From: Rhynchopus euleeides
Lineage: Eukaryota; Euglenozoa; Diplonemea; Diplonemida; Diplonemidae
Assembly: GCA_963210315.1 (NCBI GenBank)
Contig: OY723273.1
Coordinates: 310,001-374,000, forward strand
Length of the DNA: 64,000 bases
Direction of reading: 5' to 3'
Shown here in pieces: positions 38,136 through 48,600 of the stretch. The position numbers and the translations under genes are program-made. The notes under the pieces were generated by a model, which ran no database searches, was not told where the DNA came from, and saw nothing but the letters and a program-made list of their open reading frames with translations. Each line of letters opens with the position of its first letter. Within the stretch, counting starts at the first letter, position 1.

Positions 38136-39071
38136 TCACGCCCCAAAGACGTGCTGGAAGAAAGCATCCGTGGAGTCCTTCGGGCGCTGCACCCTGCGCA
38201 GCATAGGCTCTGGCTCTGCAGAGAAGCTGTGCTGCGCCCACTGCCGCGGCTGCTGCTGCTGCTGCGGCGGCGGCTGCGGCTGCCTGGCTTCTGCTGCAGG
38301 GGGCTCCGCAGCCCCAGGCTCCTCAAACCCACCCGTGATAGACACGCCCTGCGCATGCGCCTGGTACTCACGGCGGATGCGTTCCTGCATGCGCTGCTGC
38401 ATGGCGTCCTCCTCACGCACCTGCTGCTTGCGGTGCTGCTCATCCTGGTGCATCTGCTGCAGCAGCCCGCCCCCCCGGTACAGTGATGCAGAGGATGCCT
38501 GCAGCTGCTCCTGCTCCGTCACGCGCGCACTCTCCGACACTGCAGACTGCTGGGACTGCTGCTCCTCCCGCCGCTTCTCGCGGCGCTGCTGCCTCTCTGA
38601 GATGGTTTTGGTGTTGGGCACCGCTTCGAAGTAGGACTGCCCGTGGACATAGGGGTCGATGACCTCGCCGTTGTCCAGCCTGTCGCCCTGCTGCTTCAGA
38701 TATCGTGCGAAGGCTCCGTACAGCGTGCGTGATTCCAGCACCTGGGTGAAGTAGCCGTCCTCGAGGCGTGTGCTGATGACGGCGAACGGGATGCAGGCGG
38801 CGAATGAGAGTGCGCACCGCATGATGAGGGGGACAGCGAGCTTGACCTTCTGCAGCTGCAGCAGGTTCTGCTTGACATGCGGCTGCAGGGGGAACGTCTC
38901 GTAGAAGGCGGGGGTGTTGGGGGACCCCGTGACCCACCAGGTGCCCCCGATGGCGAAGTAAGACGCGTAGGAGATCATCTGATTCCGCGAGCGCATCGCA
39001 AAAAGATCGCGCTTCTCATCCTGCGTCAACTTGTAGCGCTTGTTGCGCCTCCACTGGTCCAGCAGCGACAT
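38136..39071 (-). CDS. Two-helix membrane protein with coiled-coil tail
   Basis: 311 residues, function not recognised. The N-terminus is basic (MSLLDQWRRNKRYKLTQDEK). Two hydrophobic segments follow, about 32-49 (MISYASYFAIGGTWWV) and 77-100 (KLAVPLIMRCALSFAACIPF), spaced like a helical hairpin. After them comes a conserved-looking region to about 155, then an E/R/Q-rich coiled coil (155-260) and a P/Q-rich stretch (265-290). There is no classic signal peptide; a basic start with two short helices would suit a mitochondrial or other organelle inner-membrane protein, but that is inference. Upstream is CCGCCTCTGCAG, an acceptor-like site. Base composition matches the CDO and right-end genes, supporting a host gene. 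Confidence 0.7.
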   Translation of the reverse strand: MSLLDQWRRNKRYKLTQDEKRDLFAMRSRNQMISYASYFAIGGTWWVTGSPNTPAFYETFPLQPHVKQNLLQLQKVKLAVPLIMRCALSFAACIPFAVISTRLEDGYFTQVLESRTLYGAFARYLKQQGDRLDNGEVIDPYVHGQSYFEAVPNTKTISERQQRREKRREEQQSQQSAVSESARVTEQEQLQASSASLYRGGGLLQQMHQDEQHRKQQVREEDAMQQRMQERIRREYQAHAQGVSITGGFEEPGAAEPPAAEARQPQPPPQQQQQPRQWAQHSFSAEPEPMLRRVQRPKDSTDAFFQHVFGA

Positions 39072-40182
39072 GCGCTGCGGCGCGCAAATAAAGACTCCGT
39101 CATTCGGCGACGGGATGAGATAGGTCTGCAGAGGCGGTGAATGTGTGCGACAGCAGAGGCCACATCAAGAACAGGGGAGGCTCGGTGCGTTCTACACCAC
39201 AAAAAGGACTGTCCAGAGCTGTTTGTTGGGTTCTTTGTTCAGACGAATGACAACGTTCAGCATCTTGCACACATGCACTCGCAGGCACCCTTCACTTTCG
39301 TTGTGATGAATGAAGATTGCCTGACACTGCATATGTGCAAGGAACGCGACCACGAGTCTTCTTTGAACGAGTTCACACGAAAAAGCTACCTGCTCTTCCA
39401 ACAAAACACTGCAGGGCAAGCATACCTCCCCCTCCGAAGGGTCCTTCCTGTGCGCGGGCCTCACAAAGGAGCCCCCACCTGGCGGGTGCAGCAGCGCAAA
39501 GGCCATGGCAGCCCCTGGCGGTCACGCCGCCCGCCACAGCACACAGCCTCGGCAGGCCCTAAGGCAGACCAGCCGCCCGGGCGCCCAACAGGCACCAGGC
39601 ACACAGGGGCACAGCCTGCCCTGCGCCTGCACAGGGCACAGACAGGCCCTTGTTGTGTAGCCTCCTGTGTGGAAGGTTGGTGATTGGGAGCCAAAAAAAA
39701 GCGTTATGCGGAAGGGCTGCAGAGCGTTCAGAACGACGAGGCAGGGGTAGGGGGGGTGGGGTGGGGTGCCGTATCGTTGCGCTTTGAGGCTGGCAGAGCG
39801 TAAGACCAGTGGAAGAGACTTCCGTCGCTGCTGGTCCGGGGTGGGGTGGGGGAGGCACACTCGAGTCAATTGTGCGTGGGCCCAATCAGAAACGATATCG
39901 CAAGGTCGGGGGGAAAATCACAGGAGCACAGGAGAGGGAGGGGCAAGAATAACTGTGTCGGACATCGAAAACGCAAGGCTGGCACAGCCATGATGGGCAG
40001 TGCATCACCCTCCTTTTCGACCCGGGCTGGATGGGTTCGGCTTCGGGACATTCTGGCCGCACTGGCGCATTGTTCCCACTTTCTCTCACAGGGGTGGTGG
40101 GGTGTGTGTGGGAGGTATGGCCACACCACGGGTATGCCTTCCTTGCACTGTTGTTTTGGCACCATTTGATCGTTTTAACCCT
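39072..40182. other. Intergenic, no gene recognised
   Basis: The part next to 39071 is the upstream region of the membrane-protein gene. 39440-39690 is GC-rich and can be read in several frames, none with motifs. No repeats of note until the outer element begins at 40183. Confidence 0.45.
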
Positions 40183-40643
40183 TTACAGGGGGGGGGGTCA
40201 AATAAACGTACTTAGTACTACTATTCGGCGAACGCGCGGGCCTAAATCGACCTCGCCAGAAAATTAATAAACAGTTTGCGAGCGAATAGACGTACTAAGT
40301 ACGTCTATTCAACTTTTCCTAAAAACGCTGTTTGCAGGGGCTCTGCGGGGCTGTTTGGTCCACCAGGGGCGCGCTGGTCACTGCTGTCGTCCGTCTCTCA
40401 CTTCTTCTGCCTTCCGGTCGAGTATCCGCTCTGTTCTCGTCCTACCACTCGCCCCTCATTTGGTTTCGTACCGTTTTGATTTGTATTGCCCCCCCCCCCC
40501 CCCCCTGGTTGACATTCTTGTTGAGTTAGTGAAAGCATACACAGTTCATCAGAGCTGCCAGCTTCACTGTCGGTGGTTGGTTGGTGCGTTGATGCTTAAA
40601 AAAAAGATGTGAAAAAGACAAGCCACAACCAGCACGCCCCAAC

Positions 40644-41189
40644 TTACTTCTTCTTCAAGTTCTTGGGCTTGCTGGGGCAAGTCTGCATGTTGTGCCCAGG
40701 CTTCCTACACCCTTTGCAGAGCCTGCGGTGTTTGTTGGGAGTCTGGGTGGTCGGGGACGCTGCGCGCTTCTTTTCGGAGGACTGGGAGGACTGGGAAGGC
40801 TGTGTCTGTGTGAGAGAGTTCACACGAACCGGCTTCGCCCATGCCAAGATGCTTGACTGTTGGGTTGGCTGAGACACAACTTTCTTTTGGGTGGACTGCT
40901 TCTCTGTGCTCTCTTTTGCCTTCCCGTCCAACCCAGGTTCAAGGTCCGCACCACCAGCCTCAGGGGATGTTTCTGTGCTTGGTGCGAAGGTGAGATCCGG
41001 ACAAAGGGAGCTCTTCACGAACCCGTCCTCCTCACCCGACACCTTCAGCACGTACCCCATATCCCGCAAGCGCTCGGCTACCAGCGTGCCCTGGCCCGGG
41101 CCAGTTGGTTGAAGGAAGGCCGGGGAGCGCATGGCGGTGGCCCATCCTCGAATATCTTGAACAGGAGGCATTCCATCAGCAGGAGGCAT
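40644..41189 (-). CDS. Zinc-knuckle ORF (possible transposon gene 3' part)
   Basis: 181 codons from MPPADGMPPVQD; the frame stays open further upstream (towards 41290) without an obvious start. The body is S/T/Q/P-rich; the C-terminus has a CCHC zinc knuckle, C-x2-C-x4-H-x4-C (LCKGCRKPGHNMQTC), then KPKNLKKK. Knuckles of this kind close the transposases of MULE-like and some other DNA elements and also occur in Gag-like proteins. Its place just inside the left end of the outer element suggests a remaining 3' exon of that element's protein. The start given is uncertain. Confidence 0.45.
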   Translation of the reverse strand: MPPADGMPPVQDIRGWATAMRSPAFLQPTGPGQGTLVAERLRDMGYVLKVSGEEDGFVKSSLCPDLTFAPSTETSPEAGGADLEPGLDGKAKESTEKQSTQKKVVSQPTQQSSILAWAKPVRVNSLTQTQPSQSSQSSEKKRAASPTTQTPNKHRRLCKGCRKPGHNMQTCPSKPKNLKKK

Positions 41190-42275
41190 ATGAAAGCATC
41201 GGACGTCATCATTATGTCCGACACCAGCCGAAGCTATTGGCTCTGTTGGTGGATGGTGAAATCTGGGCAGTTGGATTGCGGGTTTGCGGGCGTGTGTTGA
41301 TCAGTGCTGCACAACAGGAGAGAATGTCAAACAACGTCAGGGAAGGGGGCTGCGGGGGGTGGGGGGTGGGCTCAGCTGGTCCTCGAAGGCTACATCTATG
41401 GTGAGGTGTGTCTGGGGCCATCCGTCCACATCTTCTCGTTGGTGGTAGGGACTGCGGACGCCGTAGATGAGGAGTCGTTTAATGCGCGCCGCTCTTCAGC
41501 AGTGATTTTGACGCCTCTGGACCCCAGGAGTTTGCGGGTTTCCGGGTTTGCGGTCTTCAGCAGTGGTTCTGATGCCTCTGGACCGCAGGAGTTTGCGGGT
41601 TCGCTGGTTTCCCGTCCGTATGTGTCTGAGGGGGGATGCCCCGATTCCCTTCGTCACGACATATCTTTGAGCGTAGGTCACTTCCCCCCTCTACGGACCC
41701 CGTGCACCCTGGTTCCCCTAAGTGGCACCAATAGACCCCGTTGTCCCCATTCCTTGCCCCAAAGTTTGCAGATTTGTGTGTCTCCAAAAAGAAAATCTCA
41801 AAAAAAACGAAAAATTTCCCCAAAAAAAAAGGGTGAAAAGTAAGTACTACTATTCAACGGCCCAACGTGCCCCAGAGCCCCAAAAAAATAAGTACTACTA
41901 TTGGTGCCCCTGATTTACCCCCTTTTCACTACGCACAAACTACGCAATCTGGGGGGGGGGTCTCGCTTTTTGGTCCCCCCCAGTTTTTTTTTGGTCCCCC
42001 TTTCTGTGTGGCTACTGAGACAGGACTGGAGGCACTGCGCTGACCGAGAAAAAAAAATATTGCCAGAACTCACTATGTACCGTCCGAAAGAACAGGGGAA
42101 ACACCTGGGCAAGGTTGCCCCATGCCCAGAAACACCTGGGAAGGAAGTGAGCTCCAGGAGCCGCGTAGTACCCCCTACACACTTCTACGAAACAACAGCT
42201 GCAGAGATGGTCCGGATGCCCCAAAAAAAAACCTACACACACACTCCATCATCCACACTGCACCTAGGAACAACA

Positions 42276-44534
42276 ATGTCTGGGGAAGAGGAACAGCTCT
42301 TCACCATCGTTGCCTCTGTTGAGGGGTTGAGATGCCTCGCGGGGACCATCGCAGGATGTGTCACCCACGAGAAGCTGCTGGCGCTGCTTGAGGAGGTGGG
42401 GCTGCAACCGGAGGGTGACTGTCTCGAGGTGCATCTGCTGAAGGGTGGTGACGTTAATTCATTGGAGATGCGGCCTCTCCCAGAAGGCCTGTGGCAGAAC
42501 GCGCTCCCGGGCTCGGCGCTGTTCCTTCCGGCGAAGGCAGAGACAGTGCCAGCATCCCGCCTGGACGTGCGCGACTGGGTCGACACCGCCATGCAGTGCC
42601 ACACCCCTGTCTCTAACATCCACACCCTCATCACCAAGTTCAAGGGCGAGACGGTGACCCGCCATGCGGTGGAGATGTCGTGGCAGCAGTCGCTACTGCT
42701 ACGGGATGTGTTGTTTTTACGGGAGACGCAGGGCATCCGGGAGAACGGCGAACTTGTGTTAATTCACGACCTCACACCAGTGTTTGCGGACCCGTCAAAC
42801 ACTACCAAGCTTGGGCACTTTACGGTGCAGTACAGGGTGAACGGGATCCTCCGCTACCACGTGCTCGCCACATATCTGACGCTGTCATCTGATGGACCCA
42901 CTACCAGAGTTGACCTGGCCGTCGCCTTTAAACGGTTTTCGGACCTGGCCTCTTCAGGCCAGTTCTCCGTCCTCGGCAAGGATGACGTGGGGTTGTCCGA
43001 GGAGTCGTTCTCGGCTTTCTTTCTGGACCGCGGTGCCAGTCTGAAACCCGAGCTGCAGAGCGTTGTCGTTGTGTTCGAGCCCCACCACCGCCTGCATCTG
43101 GCCTTCCGGCGAGTCATTGAGCCTGACTTGCCCTTCATGACTCTGATGTGCTATGCTGCCAACTACTGTGCCGCAGCACCAGAGTTCGCCGCCTACCTCC
43201 ACAGCACGGTAGGCATCACCATCAGCAGCTTCCTGTGGCAGCGGGCCACAAACGGCCGCTTCCTCAGTGGTGCAGCTGCCTGCTTCTCGCTGTCGGCTCG
43301 CTGCGGGGAGCTCACCGTCGCTGAGCACCTGCACACCTTCTTCTCGATGACGACGACGGAATCGTCGACAAAGAAGGTGGCAGTGAAAAACTGCCTTGCT
43401 GATCGCAGCGCCATCGACAAAGTGTGCCTCTACGGGAAGCTTTTCAGCAAGGTCTTGTACCCTCTGCTGACCACCATCGCAGACTCAGGGAGTTTCACCA
43501 CCGACCCCAAATCGTTGGGATGGCTGCAGATGTACTGGCGCTCGGGGGCCTTCGACCTCTTCTCTGCGGCCAGGAGTGAAGCGACGCTGGAGGCGTGCAG
43601 CTCTGACGGGGACCTGACCGTCTTCCAGAGCGCCACTTCATGCAGGATGGTGACGGTAGGGCGGCTGCGCTTCCACACCTCGCCGCAGTGTCCCTCCCTC
43701 GACATCCGGGAAGTCAGCGATAGTGACCTGGACGGCGTCCGGCCGGATGACTTAGTGCAGCACGGCCTCGATGCCTACTTTGGGAAGCAAGGCATCCCAA
43801 CCGAAAGCCGGCTCATGCCCGTAGTGTCCTTCGACAGCGGCGTGGAGTTCTTCCGCACCGCCCTGGTCATTATCGGGACGAGCATGCTGGTGGAAGCGGT
43901 GAGGTTCGGGGCAGCCAGCGAGGAGACACGCGCGGTGCAGCCGTCGGTGTCGTTTGGCCCGGCCCTCTTGGAAGGGATGTGCGGGAGGTCTAAGCGTGTC
44001 ATCGAAGTGGCTGGACACTCATCCGTTCGTGACGACTTTGTCCGTGCTCACTGCTGTATTCCTGAGCATTTCTCTGATACTGATTTGAAAACTCTGCATG
44101 CTGAGGTTGGTGAGCCGAAACTCACTACGATAGTGCGTTCCCGTATTCCGGAGACTACGAAGGAGCGCAAGCTTCGGATTGGGAAGCGGAAACTTGAAGA
44201 CTTGAATTCAGCATTCGAAAAAGAGGAATCAAGGAAGGAAAGGCGAATTGCAAGAGAGACTGCCCTCAATGACATTGTCCTCCGTTTTGATTATTCCGAT
44301 AGCTTCACAAACTCGGAACTGATTAATCAAGCTCAAAAGCGTGGCAAGCGAGGTGTACAGAATGCCTCGAAATCACGGTTGATGCAAATCCTTCGTGAAT
44401 TTGATAAAGCCCGCACAAAAGAAGAGCTGCAGGAGATTTGTGCCGAACGTGGGATTGAACGAAACGTTCAAAATGACCGCGTGGACTGGCTGCTGGCAGC
44501 TCTCAAGAAGCAGGATAAAAAGGATCATGCGTGA
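42276..44534 (+). CDS. Gene A of two-gene element, unknown protein
   Basis: 752 residues from ATG 42276 (MSGEEEQLFTIVASVEGL), which follows a CTGCACCTAG acceptor-like site by nine bases. The frame is open back to 41901 without an ATG, but that part is TIR leader. The middle (about 80-600) is an evenly composed globular sequence with no motif I recognise; there is no visible DDE triad, RT, Rep or recombinase signature. The C-terminus (about 640-745) is charged and ends in two SAP/HeH-like units (NSELINQAQKRG ... RLMQILREF and KEELQEICAERG ... VDWLLAALKK), suggesting DNA binding. The intact frame and position make it the best candidate for the element's transposition enzyme. Confidence 0.75.
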   Translation: MSGEEEQLFTIVASVEGLRCLAGTIAGCVTHEKLLALLEEVGLQPEGDCLEVHLLKGGDVNSLEMRPLPEGLWQNALPGSALFLPAKAETVPASRLDVRDWVDTAMQCHTPVSNIHTLITKFKGETVTRHAVEMSWQQSLLLRDVLFLRETQGIRENGELVLIHDLTPVFADPSNTTKLGHFTVQYRVNGILRYHVLATYLTLSSDGPTTRVDLAVAFKRFSDLASSGQFSVLGKDDVGLSEESFSAFFLDRGASLKPELQSVVVVFEPHHRLHLAFRRVIEPDLPFMTLMCYAANYCAAAPEFAAYLHSTVGITISSFLWQRATNGRFLSGAAACFSLSARCGELTVAEHLHTFFSMTTTESSTKKVAVKNCLADRSAIDKVCLYGKLFSKVLYPLLTTIADSGSFTTDPKSLGWLQMYWRSGAFDLFSAARSEATLEACSSDGDLTVFQSATSCRMVTVGRLRFHTSPQCPSLDIREVSDSDLDGVRPDDLVQHGLDAYFGKQGIPTESRLMPVVSFDSGVEFFRTALVIIGTSMLVEAVRFGAASEETRAVQPSVSFGPALLEGMCGRSKRVIEVAGHSSVRDDFVRAHCCIPEHFSDTDLKTLHAEVGEPKLTTIVRSRIPETTKERKLRIGKRKLEDLNSAFEKEESRKERRIARETALNDIVLRFDYSDSFTNSELINQAQKRGKRGVQNASKSRLMQILREFDKARTKEELQEICAERGIERNVQNDRVDWLLAALKKQDKKDHA

Positions 44535-44664
44535 TAAAATGAAAGGGCTGCTGCTACTCTTCACCCCCCCCCCCCCACCCCCCGCTTTGATTTCGTTGCT
44601 GGATCAATGCAGTGCCTTCAATCACACACTTCGCCCACTCCAGGAGAATATTATACAAGGCCCA

Positions 44665-45564
44665 ATGCAGTGCGTAACGGTGAAGTACAGCCTGCGGTAT
44701 CGCGAGAAGGAGTTCGGCAGCTTTGCCGAGCCGTTGCTCGTGACGAGTGTCGACACGTTCGACACCGTGTGGAAGGCGTTTGAGACACGCCTTCCTCCCA
44801 AACAGGGTCGCAAAAAATCCGAGAGTGAGCGGGACTACAAGAGGCGCGTCCGAGCGATCTGGAGAGCGCACTCCTTTCTCTGTGGCAAGGACGCAGTCGT
44901 GGTTGGGTCGGTGCAGTTCGAACACGGGGAGAACACCTTGGAGATTGCAAGTGATGATACGCTCACAGCCTTCAGGGCGATGCAAGGTGCCACCCTGAAG
45001 GTGGCCCTCGACATTAAGGCGAGCGTCGACCGAGGGGTCGACGAAAAGCTGAAGAAGGCGCTGCTGGCACGGGACCCCGCGGGGTATACGGAGGTCACCG
45101 CCACACAGGCAACCTCCGCTGACAACGTCCAGGAGACGTTATCAGAGGGGATCACAACGGCACTAGAGATCTGTGTCACGGGATCCAGGCGCCCACTCTC
45201 CCTCGACGGTCTGGGGATTGTTGTTGGGCATGGTGTCGTTACCTGCAGCTGCAAGAAAAAGATTCCGAGCCACGTCGGAAAATTGAGCAGTACCGATGCA
45301 TTTCTACGCCACGCAACGAGCTGCAAGACACTGAAGAAGAAGCTGGATCATCCCGACGAGCTGAAGCAGGCACCGCGCCAAAGGGCACCCCGAAAGACAG
45401 CTGCAAAGCCGGCGTCGAAACCCGCACCGAAGGCTGCCAGCGCTGCAGCACCTGAAGAACCTGAAGAACCTGCAGCACCTGAAGCGCCTGCACCCGCACT
45501 GACCCCGGAACAGCAAGAACTCCTTGAGTTTGGGAACCCGGCAAAGAGACAGAGAACTGGCTGA
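44665..45564 (+). CDS. Gene B of two-gene element, unknown protein
   Basis: 299 residues from ATG 44665 (MQCVTVKYSLRYREKEF), chosen because a long C tract and TTTGATTTCGTTGCTGG-ATCAATGCAG acceptor lie just upstream; an in-frame ATG at 44539 lies before that acceptor. The N-terminal half is a mixed alpha/beta region with RDYKRRVRAIWRAHSF; residues about 190-230 have a C-x-C ... H-x4-C cluster (VTCSCKKKI ... FLRHATSCK) that may bind zinc. The C-terminus is A/P/K-rich (KPASKPAPKAAS, then repeated PEEPEEP-type units) and ends PAKRQRTG, which could serve as a nuclear localisation signal. A decayed copy lies at 2156-2780. Family unknown. Confidence 0.7.
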   Translation: MQCVTVKYSLRYREKEFGSFAEPLLVTSVDTFDTVWKAFETRLPPKQGRKKSESERDYKRRVRAIWRAHSFLCGKDAVVVGSVQFEHGENTLEIASDDTLTAFRAMQGATLKVALDIKASVDRGVDEKLKKALLARDPAGYTEVTATQATSADNVQETLSEGITTALEICVTGSRRPLSLDGLGIVVGHGVVTCSCKKKIPSHVGKLSSTDAFLRHATSCKTLKKKLDHPDELKQAPRQRAPRKTAAKPASKPAPKAASAAAPEEPEEPAAPEAPAPALTPEQQELLEFGNPAKRQRTG

Positions 45565-45710
45565 GGCCGGAAAAGGGGACCAAAAAATGAGACCCCCCCC
45601 CCCCCTTTTCACTACGCACAAACTACGCAATATGGGGTCGTCAGGGGCACCAACTATTCGGCTAAGTACTACTATTCAACTAAGTACGTTTATTTGACCC
45701 CCCCCTGTAA

Positions 45711-47083
45711 GCACCAACCACCCCGTACGGGGTGGGATAATATTCCTTGGGCACCTATGGGGTCGGATCGTGGAATTTTTCACCGATTTTTTTTATGGTG
45801 AAATCTTTCAGAGCAGCGGAATCAAATGCGACCAGTTTCGGCGAGAAAGATGGAGCAGAACTAGTTTTAGGTTTGAAGGAGAATTTGGTCAAAAATCGGT
45901 TTTTGGTCACTTTTTCCACTATATTTTCCTGTTTTTGGCACCACCATCAGTTCGCCAGTATTCATCGAACAGAGGTACAACCGGCCTCGACCGCTTCCTC
46001 GCTTGAATACAAATGCCAGTGGCACGTGTTCGACTGCCGTTTGTAATGCGTGTCTCCCTCGGCCTTGCCAAGAACGATGCACCCTGAGAAGGACCGTTCC
46101 AAGACAGGCAATACCACCTCCACAGGAGAGTGTCGACGGCGCCCAGCCAGCACCCAGAAACAGTAGTGTGCAACTGAGCCCTGCACAAATTATGGGTACT
46201 TGAGACTGATGTGGAGGAATTCGAGGGCTGGACACAAGACCGCTCAATTCCCGTCCACCCCTCACACCCCGGCCCTTCTTGCATTTCCGCAGGTCGGTGC
46301 TCATGTGACCTGCAATTGGGAACGGGCACCCCGGGGCTCCACTTCACCATTTTGATCAATTTTTTTGCTGTCTCGGAATCTTCCGTGCTGATTCTGTCAC
46401 ATATTGCCTGCGGTTGCGCCAAGCTCGATACCATCCAGCATTTTTCAGGGAATATCAGACGGCTCCCCGATTTCCAGGGGGATTTGGGCATTTTTGAGGA
46501 CGCGCGCAAAGGAGCCCCATTTCAGGAATTTTCTGTTCAATATTTTTCAGAATCTCTTGCGATCGTGGATTCCGCTGTTCAAAATTCCCCCAGGGTACTG
46601 AGGCTGATCTGGAAAAAACGGATGACCGGTCCTCAACCCGCTCCACACGTCAGATACCCCCCTGAGGGTGGTTGAGCAGGTCGGCACAACGGGACCTGCC
46701 ATTGCGGGCTGGCACCCAGGGGTGTTCTACTCCATCAAATTGAGATTTTTTTTGTATCTCGGATTCCGCTGGGCTGATTCTGTCCCAGATTGCCCCTGGT
46801 TCCGCCATTTCATGCCACCGCCTCGGATTTTTTCAGGAGAAACTCATCAACCCCCAATTTTGGGGTGAAAATAGGCCTTTTTGGGGGTGCGTAAAGGAGT
46901 CCCATTTCAGGGTTTTTCTTCGCATTATTTTTCAAAATTTCTTGCGATGGTGGATTCCGCGAGTCAAAATACACCCGATTACCTACTTTTCGGATGAAAA
47001 AATGCGGGGTTGCGGCTTCGGGCTCAATGAGAAAAGGTCGCAAAAACGGAAAATAAAGTCGACCCCCCCTGGTGTTTAACCCT
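45711..47083. other. Intergenic with a diverged tandem duplication
   Basis: 46335-46600 and 46710-46980 are diverged copies of one another, about 375 bp apart, sharing GATTCTGTC, TTTTTCAGG, AAAGGAG(C/T)CCCATTTCAGG and TTGCGAT-GTGGATTCCGC. No domain is found in any frame, so I treat them as repeat, not exon, copies. 45740-46200 has no features. Confidence 0.5.
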
Positions 47084-47194
47084 TTACTGGGGGGGGGCAA
47101 ATACAAGAGTATATGCAAATACAAGGGTATATCATGGTTTTCAACAGATCTTTACGAAGATGTTGGCTGGAAAACGGCTTTTTTAAAGATCTTT

Positions 47195-47235
47195 GGGGGC
47201 CCTCGCTACCGAGTGAGAAAAAGTGAGAAAAAATG
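47195..47235 (+). repeat. GCTAC foldback repeat, fragment
   Basis: GGGGGCCCTCGCTACC followed by GAGTGAGAAAAAGTGAG, i.e. the first third of the repeat, beside AAAGATCTTT. Confidence 0.7.
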
Positions 47236-48186
47236 AGCGGAAAAACGCCCAAAAAAAGAGTGTGGGGAGTTGGGGGGTCCCTAGCCTGGGGAGCGTATTT
47301 GGACCCCGATTCTCGAAAAAGACGATCTCGGTGTGGCTCAGATCGAAGGGTTGACTCACAACATGGCGATTTGGTGCAAATTTCAGAGAAAATCCCACGT
47401 GCTACTGCGAACGACGAGACTCGGACGTCCCTGGGGAGGGAACCCCCTGGTCCCACGCATGCAGGTGTGTGGTCCGAAGAGCCAGTGGTACGGCTGGCCG
47501 ACACCACAAGTGCAGCTCGTGGCGGTCGGACACAGGAGGCCAGCAGGGGCGCAGTACCGGAGGCACGTGCAGGGGCCCCTTGGTGGGTGGGTCAAGGCAA
47601 TCAGTCACGGCGCAACGTGTTCCAGGCGGGCGAGGCTGTCATGGCGTTCGGCACTAACCTTCACCAGGTTTTTGGTTCCCCACACGGCCGCGACACCCTC
47701 TTCGTCTAGAGTGGGTCCGCGACTCGGAGTACAGAGCCGATCCACCCGCACCGATGTCCAACACCGCCGACTCCGGGCCACCCTCCAAATCCGCCCGTAG
47801 AGGGGCGCTGGAGGACGGCCCGGAGGTCATCGACGCGCTACCTTCACCCCCCTCGCGGTCGGCTTCATGGAGAAGCTGGTGAAGGCGATGGCGGGGGTGC
47901 GGACACCAAGGCCAATGTGGGACATCGGTGCAGGAGACGGTTCCCGCTGCACGGGGAGGCGAAGTGTATTAAGGGACAACGTCGGAGGGGCTGATCCCCG
48001 AGGCGATGGTGCGCCTGGTCAGAAGCGAGCTGAGCGGCGTGGTAGGCCCACCCCGCGCTCACGGAGGCACGGAGCAGGAAGGAGGCACGGGGGACGGCTA
48101 CGACGCGAGTACAGCAGGCCGCGAAGCAGGATGGTATCCGTCGTCTACGGGAGAAGCTGCGCCGCCTCAACAGGGAGGCCCACAAC
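47236..48186. other. No gene recognised
   Basis: Several 60-160 codon frames overlap on both strands, without motifs. 47480-48180 has coding-like GC content but no frame is consistent along it, so a decayed gene is possible. Confidence 0.35.
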
Positions 48187-48282
48187 GGGGGCCCTCGCCG
48201 AGTGATAAAAAGTGAGAAGTCAGCCATGTTTGGCTGAAAACTGACGACTCGTGACTCACAGTGACTCGGCGCGAGGACCCCC
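48187..48282 (+). repeat. GCTAC foldback repeat, variant copy
   Basis: About 96 bp from GGGGCCCTCGCCGAG to GCGCGAGGACCCCC, with the interior GAAGTCAGCCATGTTTGGCT and GACGACTCGTGACTCACAG as in the other copies. Confidence 0.75.
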
Positions 48283-48600
48283 AACGTCCCACGACGCACT
48301 GTGGTTCCGGGTTGCTATGGCCCACGCTTACCAGGACAACCGACCGGCAGGGGATGTCCTGTCAATCCCCCCCGGGACATTGGTGTACTTGGTGGATTCC
48401 CCCCACGAACGCCTTTAGTCGAGTGGCTTCGCCACGGTCAGGGAGACTTGGAATAGGGAGGAGCGCGCGCGAGGTTTTTGTTGCTGCTTGGTTGCTGTTG
48501 TTTGCTGTGTTGTTTCTCATCACTGTTGCTGCATAGTGCAGTTTCCGCCACGTGCGTTGCACGGTTGGACGGGGGCGCGACCACCACCACCCTTCATCAG

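Larger units (their letters stand above)
41903..45651 (+). mobile_element. Two-gene TIR element of unrecognised family
   Basis: The 3.75-kb unit starts GGTGCCCCTGATTTACCCCC and ends GGGGTCGTCAGGGGCACC. Further in, both ends carry a G/C run followed by TCTC(G/A)(C/T)TTTTTGGTCCCC in inverted orientation. Between them lies CACTACGCACAAACTACGCAAT, which has the same plus-strand orientation at both ends and so is inverted relative to the TIR. Two genes on the same strand fill the body. A 1.0-kb deletion derivative with the same ends sits at 2060-3061. Neither protein matches a transposase family I know. Confidence 0.8.
40183..45710. mobile_element. Outer element with TTACAGGGGG ends, host of nested element
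   Basis: The left end TTACAGGGGGGGGGGTCAAA (40183 on) continues with TAAACGTACTTAGTACTACT; the right end (to 45710) is its inverted counterpart ending TTTGACCCCCCCCTGTAA. TAAGTACTACTATTC recurs at about 41840, 41889 and 45663. A second element with TTACTGGGGGGGGGCAAATA ends lies at 47084-51977, and both are preceded by TTTAACCC, so they look like one family. Besides the nested element (41903-45651), the interior holds only a zinc-knuckle ORF, so most of any transposase is missing or unrecognised. 41430-41620 contains a short tandem repeat with CTCTGGACC and GGAGTTTGCGGGTT. Confidence 0.55.

Noticed and set aside
40175..40195. piggyBac-type terminus (TTAACCC next to the outer element)
   Set aside because: TTTAACCC precedes only the left end of both outer elements; the right ends lack TTAA, so a piggyBac TTAA duplication is not supported.
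41901..42275. N-terminal extension of gene A to the edge of the element
   Set aside because: The open frame begins at a non-ATG codon inside the TIR and crosses an acceptor-like AG. MSGEEEQ at 42276 is the first well-placed ATG.
43000..43400. DDE transposase catalytic triad in gene A
   Set aside because: Many Asp/Glu residues are present, but none sits in a recognisable DDE context; claiming a triad would be guesswork.
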